This document shows, piece after piece, positions 33,201-45,200 of a stretch of DNA of 64,000 bases; position 1 is the first letter of the stretch; every line of letters starts with the position of its first letter. Both the position numbers and the translations under genes were made by a program. The notes under the pieces were generated by a model that was given only the letters and a program-made list of their open reading frames with translations, ran no database searches and had not been told where the DNA came from. Source of the stretch: Echinometra lucunter. Taxonomy: Eukaryota > Echinodermata > Echinoidea > Camarodonta > Echinometridae. Where the stretch lies: positions 4,062,438 to 4,126,437 of the forward strand of contig CM057158.1 in assembly GCA_029962745.1 (NCBI GenBank), in the 5' to 3' direction.

Positions 33201-36200
33201 AAAATAATTGGGTTGGGTCATTTCCCTGTGTTCCAGTGATGCTAATCATCACTCATCAGGAATATAAAAACCTGCCAAACAAAGGATACCATTTTTTTTT
33301 TTTTTTTTTTTTTTTTGGGGGGGGGGGGTTAAGTCCCTTCATTTTGAGGAATGTGAGCTATTAATTTTTTCATTATTACCAGTTGGTTTGGATTTTAGTG
33401 TCTCTACATGAATGAAATTTCTACTCAAGTTCTTTTTTTTTTATGCACCAGGTGTTCTAGGTTTAGAACAATTCAACCTTGGCCATCATAATGGAGGGTC
33501 TCAGGATCATTCAAGGATTATGTAAGTACACCAATCCGAAGGGGACTCTCCTTTCCAGCAGTATAATCCTCAGGTTATTGGTTCTGATGTTCTTTAGTCC
33601 ATCTGTACCCCTGTTCCTATATATCTCTGCAATACCATCTTCCTAAAATGCTGACCCCATGACCCCTGTGAAAATATTAGAGGAGGAACTACCTCTTATG
33701 ACTGTCATTCCTTAGTTCATCAGTGTAATTGCAATTGCTTTATAGTCCTGCCATGGCAATTATGTCTCTCGGCAAGACATTTATCTGTGTTTACCACTCT
33801 CCACCAGGTCCAATGCATACCCTACTTCCTGGTCTGGTAGGATGAAATTCCTTGAAATGCTAGAGCGCTGTAATGGCAGCAGTGCTAAAGCCAGGGTAAT
33901 AACAGTAGAGTGCCAGTAGTGTCAGGTGTGACAGACATACAACTATATGAGAACCCACCGTTATCTTTCATAGATAGTGCAAACTCAAAATGAAATCATT
34001 TTCAAACTTTGATTTTTTTTCTAGATGATTTTAAATCAGAATGAATTAAGAGAATAGATTCTGAATGAAGTAATGACATAAACCTGGATGAATTGATAAA
34101 ATGAATGTATAAAGTGAATGTAAATGAACTCATGGACTTCACCTGAAATAATACCTGGAATTGATTTGTATCAATTGATTTCTCAAACTAGAACAAGACA
34201 TAAATGAATTCTTGAAATGATCAATCTATGCAGAAGACTGGCCTACAACAGCAGTGACTATGTCCAGCTGGCGAGAGGTACATACGAAGCATGGGGAGAG
34301 GCTGAGAGAGAGTCGGGTATCCAGCTAGTCTACAAGACTGGTGGGTTAGACATAGCAAAGAAAGGCACAATAGGAGCTCAGGTGATTGAGAACTATGCCC
34401 AGGCTATGGATGAACAGGATGTGCCGTAAGTTAATACTGATATTCTTTGCGTTCCACACTAACTTTTCTGATAGGGGGTCCAGATTGAAATTTCAGGGTC
34501 TGTTTGCATGCATGGAACCCTACATGAAAATTTTTAGATTGGGGGGGGGGGGTTAGCTTCAGACCAAGTTTTTGAGGGCCCAAGTGTCCTGGGCACCTGC
34601 TAGTGTCAAGCCATGATATTAAAATAATGATTATTGATGTTACTATAATTCTTAAAACAATTATTAATGTAAAATAGCACACACTTTTGGCATGCACTCA
34701 TCAGAGTAAATTGCAATAATGAACAGAAAGCCAAATTCGAAACAATGTAAACGGAAACAAGGGAACAAAATGGGAAAAATATGATGAGCTCTGATTGGCT
34801 ATCAGGGATTTTGTTCCCTTGTTTCTATATTATTTTGATTTTTGGCTTTCTGTTTTTACATGTGATTTACTCTGATGAGTGCATGCCAAAAAGGTTATGT
34901 ATGTGTGTGTTCAATGCTATTTTACATTAATAATTGTTAAGAATTATTGTAACAGTAATAATCATTATTTCAATATAATACTATGTGTGTGTCTTCAATG
35001 CTATTTTCCGATTTTGCAGTACTGAGCATCTAATGTATTTAATCATTGTTGATTTTGATTACATATTAGCAAAGGATCTTAATCATTTATATTTAACCAA
35101 CAGCAAAGATGTTTGCTAAAATTCAAAATATTGAAGAACAAAAACGTTGAAGTGAAATTAAGTTACAACAGTTATGTTCTTCACTGGGGTTTAAGAGAAT
35201 CATCTGTAGTAAAATGCCTTGCCTGAGAACATAGCACCAGGGCAGATCTGACCTCTTGACTCAGAGCTAAACAGTGAGGTATATATTGTTTATCTCTGTC
35301 AGATATGAAAGACTTGAAGGAGAAAGAGTGCGTCACAAGTTCCCTCAGTTTGATTCAACTCCGGACTGGACCTGCCTCTACCAGAAAGACTCTGGGCTAG
35401 TTGATGCTGCTATGGGCAACGCAGTTCACATACAGCTTGCCCGAAAATATGGTGCCACCATTGTAGAGAATGCTGCAGTAATGAATCTTAAGAGGCGTGG
35501 AGATCTGACAGTGGTATGACTTTTAAAACATTTAAGTTCGATCATAAATAGAACAAGATGGTTTAGAATGGTTTCTTTTGATATCTGAAGGGAAATTCTA
35601 AAGGGAAATTCTCTGGAAGAGCAGAAAATGCTAAGAATTTATTAGGTAATGTAGGTATGAAAATCTACCATATCTGATTAAGTCCTGTACTTTAATTCAG
35701 TAAGGACTGTTTCATGGCTTTGCTCAATCAATGTGTACATTGTATTCCTTTTTGACCAAATAAATGAAGAAAAATCACAGGAGATATCACATGAGATATC
35801 ACATTTTTAGAACCAAGTGCTTTGTGAGCCCATCAGGAAAAAAAAAAAAAAAAGGATCATTCATGCTTTATTGTCTCGCCCATTGGAGGTGAAGGCGAGA
35901 CCAAGGGATCCAAATGGCGTCCGTCCGTCCGTCACAAATGTTAAAGTTTACCTGCAAGACTCTCTTATGACGCATAACTTGGCAACCGTTGCTGCAATGG
36001 CAACCAAACTTGGATGATAGATGCACTTGGGGTACATTCATGTTTTGGTGCCTTTGGAGGTCACATGGTAAGGTCAAAGATCATTTCAGGTCAAACGTTA
36101 AAGTCTGCACGACTCTCTTATGACAGATAACTTTGCAACCGTCCCTCACTTTTCAACCAAACTTGGGTTATAGATGCAGTAAGGGGACCTGCATGTAATG

Positions 36201-39200
36201 GTGTCGTTGGAGGTCATGTGATAAGGTCAAAGGTCATTTGAGGTCATATGTTAAAGTTTACCTGCAAGACTCTCTTATGACACATAACTCTACACATGTT
36301 GCTGCAATAGCAACCAAAATTGAGAAATAGATGCACTTGTTGTACATTCATGTTATGGTGCCTTCAGAGGTCACATGGTGAAGTCAAAGGTCATTTCAGG
36401 TCAAATGTTAAAGTTTACCTGCAAGACTCTCTTATGACTTTTACTAACTCTTCCTTTTTAAGAAACTCTGTTCTCTTGATTGTTTTCTCAAAATAATAAG
36501 CTCATTATGACACTACATTGTACAAATCATCTAGAGCCCTCAGCTAGACTGCAACCACAAACACATTTTACCTTCACACATGTAAAATATCAATGCAATA
36601 ATGTTACTCATATCAAAGGGGGTGGGAGTAGGTGCAGGGGAAGCAGGTGAAAGGTAGTAGCATTTCAAGAAACAGCCCTTCTCAAATTTTATGGGATGTT
36701 GCATTCTATGGCAGATATTTCACAATGAGCTTTGGATACACTTCTGTTGCATGGCAACGGAGATCGCGATATTTCTAGTTTCACGAGTGGGCAAGACACA
36801 ATATCGCTGATGGCTTGTTTGAATAATTCTGAACAAATCCAATTCTTTGATGATGAGTATCTCAGAATGGTATTGAAATAGTTTCTTGATACATTTAGAG
36901 TAGTTAATTTCATTTCTAAGTTCACAAAGGGTTCATTGTACCTAATTTCATGTAAGAAGGAACTTGTCAATTTCCGGTCAATGTGCTTTTGTTTTCCTTT
37001 TCAATGATAGGTTTGCACAAGTCAAGGTGATTTCCTGTGTAGGAAGGTAATAGTGACTGCTGGAGCCTGGATGAATGATGTTCTCTCTTCCATTGGAGTA
37101 GAAATACCACTAACTGTCACCCAGGAACAGGTCACTTATTTTGGTACTCCTCATATGAAAGAGTTTACAAAAGATAGGTCAGTATGTGGTCTTCATGGAG
37201 TGAAAGATCATTGGATAGATAGATTAATGCATTTTAGATGGATGGATAAATAGATGGGTAGATAGAGGGATGGATAATTTTTTTTCCCAGTATGTAGGTC
37301 AAATACATATTTTGGGATTGGATAATCTTTCTGATGCATTTAAGAATATGCGATTGATTTTATTCATCCATATTTTCATATTTCCTGCAGCATGCATGAT
37401 ATTAACCTAAGTTTTGTCAGATGCAAAGCATGCACAATGAATTGAGCATGTTCCAAGTTATTATTAATGGGCATGATTAAATTTGAAGCTAACAGGAATG
37501 GTAGATCTTTCAGAGGGTTGTTATATGGTTATTTTGGGTAGATGGATGAATGGATGGATGGATGGATGGAATGATAAATGAATGAATGGATGGATAGATG
37601 GATGGCATGTAAGGACATGTTTCTGAGATATGAAAGTATATTGTGGTTGGTTTTGCTGTCTTGTTGGTTGCTGAACCTGTCTTGAAAGGCCTCTTAGGTA
37701 TTCAAACTTTCCAGGACTCTTAAAAGGCCTTCAGCACTGGGTGATGTTATGATCTACTTCAGATGTTACAGTTGATATAAATGTCATCCTCTGTAGGCAT
37801 ATTATATCAAGGCTTCATCTTTTCAGATAGGGTCATTGAACTCTAATGATATTGGTTTGGTGGCATCAGTGGAATATGAACTCATGCCATCAAAATGACA
37901 TTATTGAAATTGTGGCAGTAGTAGGACACCCCCCCCCCCCCCCCGACATCAGAATGACTGGAGATTATTTTATTATCATATCTGTCATGACTAGAATCTG
38001 CACATTGTTTCGTGTTTTGTGCATACAATTCCCACTGTCCTCATGTAAATGAGCAAGTTTCCATTGTGACGTCCCTAGCCGTGAATGCTATTCATGGGTG
38101 ACATCACACGCTAAATGAGCATACTGTATTGTGATGTCAAGAATTTGTGCACATCACTTGTCTTGGGTGTGATGATGTCGTAATTTTGATAATTTTGTAT
38201 TCCAATCATGCAATCACTGCATGCATTTCTTATTTGTTTGAATCAAATAATATGTCTGAACTTTGTGCATTAACTAAAGATGACAGATATAAAAGAAAAT
38301 ACTGCCTCTGTTCAAGTGTGGTTGAACTATGGTGTCTTCAGTGACTAGAATGCGACTATTCTCCTTAGAGGCTATGCCTCCCTGGAAAATAGTCGCATTC
38401 ATGTCACTTTTGGTACTATAGTTTCCATCAGACCCTCTCAAGGCCGAATATATTGTATACTGATACAGTATATAAGATACAAACCCATGCCTTCTAAATA
38501 AATGACTCTTGCCTTGCTGGCAATGGTGGCAGCAGTTTTTACAAACCCATGCATGACATTGAAACACGTGATGACCCTTTCATCACTAACAGGTTGGTAG
38601 GAGTAGAATACAACCTATGCCATTGGAATGACTAGTGATTGTAGTGAAGCATTCATATGCCTATACCGTAGTTGACATGTACTTCAACTGTGGCATGTAT
38701 TGTAGATCTATCATTACATCACCCATTGGAGCTTCAGTAGACATGTTTGGTTTTATTGTTAAATTTTTTTTATTGTGCACTTTTGATTGCATGCTTCTCT
38801 AGCCTATACATGCAGCTTGCATCTTAATCTCAGACTGTAGCAGTGCATTGCAGGCATGCTAATGCATATCACCTCCCAATTCTTTGCATCTAGATGTCCA
38901 ATCTTTATTTACCATACTGGTCGTGGAAGTGAACCTTATGCCCTGCCTCTCCATGGGAACACTGGCTTTAAGATTGGGATCGATGCTGGGGGACCCTCAG
39001 TTACACCTAAGACTAGGACCTATGTACCAGACCCCATCAGGGAACAAATAGTGAAAGATTTTGTAGCGGAACTCTGTCCACGGGTGAGAAAGCTATATTC
39101 CTCCTTTACGAGCAGCTAAACAAAAAGCTATGAAAATGATACTGAATATTGGGTATAGCTCTGTAGAGGGATAACCCAAACATAAACAACATGTTAAGTG

Positions 39201-42200
39201 AGTAGTACAGGATATTCAACAGCAGTATAAGAATATGCTTGACCAAGTTTTATGTGATCTAACACTAATCTATCAAGAAAATATAGATGAAATTGCCTGC
39301 CCGTGTGAAATCCCAAGTGTGCTCACATGAGCGAAAATGTAAGTTTTACAGTTAAAGAGGTCCTTTGGGTCTGTGCCTCTAGGTGAATATAACTGTGCTC
39401 TTGGAACTCACTTGAGTTGTCAGTAACTTATCCTTTGGGGTAGGTTTTCAGCCATAGGTCCCTTGCTTGCCGATCCATTTTTAAGCTTTTTGTTTGCTTT
39501 GTAAGACTAATATCAAGCTCAAATAAAGTCCTGCTGCTTATGATATATTTTCTTCAGTGCTGTGTGACTCGAGTATGGACTCGGACTCAAGTCCGGATTT
39601 GAGTTCACTTTTTGATGACTCGGACTTGAGTCCAATTTTTCTCACTTGGACTTGGACTTGGACTCGGTCCCAGAAATCATGACTTGTGACTCGGCGCTGA
39701 GTCACGCACGAGTCCAAGCAGTAGCGGCCATGCCTGTGTTGCGCCTTTTGTAAAGTATTGACATTCAATACATTTTGTTTGTATTTTGTTGTTTGATGAA
39801 TTGCTTGATGAATTAAAATACTTATAGGCCTACTGTAATGTACTCCACTACTCTTTATACAGAGTGTTTAACATTCCAAGAAATATATAGAGCTGGAACC
39901 AGCAAAATCATCTTGTTATAAAAGCGTTTTGTAATATAATATCTGAACTCTCTATTATGAGGTTCCACTGTAGATGTAATTTGTTTTCATGTTTAGGAAG
40001 ATGTTCAATGTAATGTGAACAGTGGCATAACTACATGGTGGGCACTGGGGGCACGGGGGGCACGTGCCCCCCCCCCCCCCCCCCATCGGCTGGCCAAAAA
40101 AAAAAAAAGAGGGAGAGAGAGAAAAGAAAGGAGAAGGAAAGAGAAAAGAAAGGGGGAAACAAGGAAACAAGGAAAACCAATGCCGATGCTAGTTGTTATT
40201 CTTATGAAAGGAATCAGTTTGCAGATTTCGGGCACCGTAATCATATTTCAGGCACACAAAAAAAAAATCTGCTGTATTTTGCTGACGAATCCATGCATAA
40301 AACAGAAAAGTTTCGGACAGTGAGCGAGGTACCTAAACGGATTCATATTCAGCACATAGGGGATCGAATAGATCATGTAGATATTTATATTTCGATGACG
40401 AAATCACACTTCTACAATGAAAAAGAGTATAATTTTCCTTGCTCGCTGTGCTCACTCGTTAGATAATTGTTTATTTTTTTTTTTTTTTAAAGCAAACAAA
40501 TTGGGCGAGTGGGATGACCAAATAAATAATTCAGATGTTTCATATGCTTACAGTTTAATTTACTGAGGGGTAAGTGTGTGCTTCTTCATTCGCTTCGCTC
40601 TCTCCTAATGGTTAGAGACATGGTAGTTTTGGACAGAAAACAAGAGACCAGGGACGCGCTAAAATAGAGTCATTGGCAGCAAGGTGACTAGATATTTGAT
40701 TGAAATATGATATAGACTTACAGTGGTCTGATAGTGTATTTTCATAATAAAATAACATGTCTTTTATTGCAATTAAAGTTGTAAGTTTTCGGCTCGCTCG
40801 CTTCGCTCACTCGCAAAATTTAAAAACATGGTGGTAGCTAGCAAGATGCATCATTATAACAAAATTTTTAAATGCTTCACGTCCCTAAAGACACCTTGGT
40901 TTGAGATTATTGTCGTTATTGTTAACATGATAGAAATAACCACACACACCTGCACAGGGGGCAGGGTGGAGGTTGCCCCCCTGAAATTTTGAATACTTAA
41001 CATTTTTTTTACTGAAAATTGTCAAAGAAATCCACCAAAAGTATGTACCAGATCCTTCAATTTCAGTTTGAAAAATACAAAAGCGCCCTCATGCACCATC
41101 TCGGTCGCTTCGCTCCCTCGCTTTTGGATTTCTTTGAAAATTTTACGCGCCTTGCCCCACCCTCCCGAAAAAATTCTGCATATGGCTATGCTCGGTGCCC
41201 CCCCCCCCCAATGAGTTGACCCACTGAATGTGAACTTACTTGTGACTCGGACTCGATTTTTTTTTTTTGACTCGGACTTGTGGACTCGGACTCGGACTCT
41301 GAGGTGATGACTCGGACTCGGACTCAGGTTTTACAACTCGGACTCGAACACAGCACTGGTTTTCTTATTCTTCATGTATTGGTGGTTTTTGCATCATTTG
41401 CATATTCAGTGTGTTGCTTTGCATATTGCATACACGTTAACCCAATATAACTGCATAACTTTTCTCTCATATAGGCTTCATACAGGGACAACTGGTTCCT
41501 TTGGCAGTGGGTTCAGTGGTTTCCACTTTAAGCATCTTATTATTAATTACTTTATTTTAACATTTATAACATCCATTAATCATGTATCAAGTTGGCAACA
41601 GGTTTAATGTTGTGATTTATGGGTACCAAAGTACAACCTTGCCCACATTAAAGCCACAAATGCATTGTCTAATTGCACTCTCACCTGCTAATTGGCTCTT
41701 TACCATGCTGTCATTTTTTTTCTCTCCATTTATTTATGTTCCATCTGCTTGTCTTCTTTATCACATCTGCAGAGTATACCAGCACAGTAATCTGAATATG
41801 AACAAAAAATGTGCATTTTACCCCTTTTTTATATCATATACTCCTGTCAATGTGTGTGCTATAAAATCAAAATTCAAATAAAGTTTGTGGCATTTGTTTA
41901 CTTCTGTGTGATATGACTATCCAAATACATAAAACTTGTGACTTTGAATTTGATTATTAAAAGCTGTAATATTTTATATAATGATGCAAAATACATTATT
42001 TTCTTGTAATGGTTTACATAATGCATGTGCTTTAAAAAGATTCTAATTCTATTTCAAGTAGTTAAGAAATTTTTTTGTTGCCCATTAGATTCCCAGTTTT
42101 TAGCTACATTTACTCCAACCACTCTATATTCTGTATACCAATACACGGTACAAGTGGGGTTAAGATTGGAATAGATGCTGCTGGCCCAGTTGTAGGGCCC

Positions 42201-45200
42201 AACTCTCGGTCTTTCACGCCCGATCCTCAGCGAGAAAGGGAGGTTACTGCCTTTCTTGCTCAACATTGTAAGAGGGTGAGTTTAGGTATCAATTCACTAT
42301 CCAGCCACATCGCATGATGAACAAATATGAAGTTAAAACAATCATTTTCAATAGTCATATCACCACTTCACTTTATGTCTTTATTGAGCAGAGACATCAT
42401 AACCCTCATGACCATTTCCATTTGTCATCAGTATTTTCAACTTTGCTGGATGGGTCCATGATGGTCCTGTTCCTTGTGGTCCAGTATCCAGCATCCACAT
42501 TGAAATGGTTGGTTATACTCGCAGATGTTTTGCTGAAGTTTCAGCCCAAGTTTTCCATCTTTGTCTCATCCTGGCTTCTTTGAAAGGCCATTTTATTTCA
42601 GCTAATGATCATAATAACATTTGTTCTTGTATTGGGCATATCATATGTTTTAATGGCTCTATGCACTTCAAAAGGACTTTGGATATCATGACCCAGGCTT
42701 TGGCGCATTACAGCGCTCAAGCATTTTAAGGTCTGGTCTGTCTGGTCTCTTTGAATACTTAAACTTTTCATCTTATATTTCTGCTTCTTCATTTACATTC
42801 ATTCATTAGTACAAATGTTCCTTCATCCCACCAAAGTCCATGAAATATACATGTAATGTCCACATATGATTTCCTGTATACCTATATCATTCCCATATAC
42901 TTGTAGATGTTTTATTTCTCCATTGTTGTGTTAGTTTGTGTTTTTCCTCTTTTCAGCTAGCCAACTTTTAGTGCATTGCTGAAAAATTGTATCTGTTATG
43001 CTAAATGAGTATATTGACAGTGTTTCTGCCCGTGCTTGCTTAAAAAAAAGAAAGAAAGAAAAAAGCTTGAATAACTTTTGATTGATTTATTAACCAAATG
43101 ATGTTTGTGAACTAAAATGTGATAAAACCAAGTAGAGATTGTTATCACTTCCTTTAAAAAACAGAGATTAAATTTTTAAAAAGCAAAAAAACCCTAGAAT
43201 ATATTTCATTAAATCTATATTGATTTCTAAACCAAATGATGTTTTTTAAACCAAGTTTCATTATAAAAGCATCAATTAAGTGATTTACATGTATCATACT
43301 AGTTCTTTCAATTCTTCAAATACTACAGTGTATTAGAATGTGGTGATATTTTTTCCTGCATTATTTACACCAAAAGTGATAACAAATTCAAGTATTTTCA
43401 TATCCATCTGAAAACTGAAAATTTTCATGATACACAGATTTGCAGTTGTTAGCTACTATTTCTTCAAGCACTCCATATACTGTGTACCAATACATGGCAG
43501 TACCGGAGTTAAGCTTGGAATAGATGCTGCTGGCCCAGTTGTAGGGCCCAACTCTAGATCTTTCCTTCCCGATCCTCAGCGAGAAAGGGAAGTTGCTACC
43601 TTTCTTGCACAACACTGCAAGAGGGTGAGTTAAGACAAGTAGGGGTTTTAATTTTCCAGCCAAAACTTGATAGAGATGCAAATAATGAAAACTAGAATTG
43701 TAATTCATCACCGGAGACAAATTAGGTGGTCTGTCTTTCAAAGGATTTTGAGTGACGTTTTTTACATGTTGGTATGTTGACTTAAGGTCATTCTAACATA
43801 AGAGCTGATTACAAGTATTTTGGGGACTGTAAAAGTACAATTTTTGCACATGACTGAACTTGTCCTTTTGAAATCTAATGGTGATAATGTATGTGGCAAC
43901 AAGTTTTGGCACACAAATGACATAGCATTGACATGACTTTATTAATATTTTGTTTCAGCAATCAGCATTATAGACTATGCTGCTTTGGAGATATAGACAT
44001 ATCATCAGAACGATGTTTTGATGCTAACATCATTTATTTTTGTAGGATTAATTTCCAGTATTGAGAACCATGACTGTACCAAGTTTCAAGTTGCTAAATT
44101 GTCCAGTTTTTAAGATATCATTGAAAACATGTTTGATGCACCACTGATGGAATGTCAGCATGGTGTCATTACTCCTGGGGCTGACTGTGACTGTTTGGGA
44201 CTCTAACAAAGTTTCATGTTACATGTAATTGACTGTGTCATTCTAGAGATATAGACATACTGTTGGAACAACTTTTTTGATGCTCTGCTGACTCAACATT
44301 GACGTGACATCATTCATATTCATAGGATTGACAGTGACTGTACTGTATTGAGTTTCAACTTGATTTAATGTCCCGTTTGGGAGATATAGACCTATTGTCA
44401 GAATTAGGTTTGTTGACGCAATATAGACACAACGTTGTTCCCTTCACACATTTTAAACTTCAAATAATGGGCCATCAATATTTCAGTGTGAAGATATGAC
44501 CAGGAGTTGATTTTTCACAAAATGACACCTTGTTGACATCACGATGACCTGATGACCTTGAAGAGTTGTCTGGAACTTGCCCTTATTCAGTCTGATAACT
44601 GACCTGAATTTGAGGACAACTGATGGTCCTGATTTTGTGCAATCACATGCACAAAAAAATGGGGGGGGGGGGATGAAAAATAAAAAAAGAAACAAATAAT
44701 ATTCTGACGAAATAAAGATGTGCTATGTCACAGACGACAGACCAACAGACCACCTAATTATTGTTTGCAGGAAGTCGTTGATGCTGTTAAGTTGATATGA
44801 TTGTTAAGAAAGCTAGTACACATACCTTCAACATCGGGACCTGTTAAGCATCAATTACCTGTTGTTTGAGCTCCATTTCACAGACTTTGCTTTTCGTCCA
44901 ATTTACCACCTCGTTCTAAGATAACAGTGCTTTTTTCTGTGGGCTGAATATTCTGAATATTTTTATTTCAATATATACAATGTAAGTTTTCAACATTTTT
45001 GTGTTCCAGTACCTTTATATGAAGAGTTGATTGCAAAAACTGATATAGGCCACATTTTGCATTTTTAAAGTAACACCACTATTATGAGAAACCAAAAAAT
45101 GCCTTCCATTTTAGACCTCAATCATTACATATCTAGGAAAAATCATTGGAATTGTGATCTAAAGTTTCATATATTTTCTTGTTATTTCCTTTATATTTAA

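Noticed and set aside
35870..36440. CRISPR-like or regulatory array
   Set aside because: Units are about 170 bp, diverged and contiguous without spacers. It is an intronic satellite.
41474..41525. Possible fourth copy of exon 6 between the hAT pair and exon 6b
   Set aside because: It follows an AG and is GC-richer than its surroundings, but has none of the PIHG, GVK or PDPQRE motifs shared by exon 6 copies.
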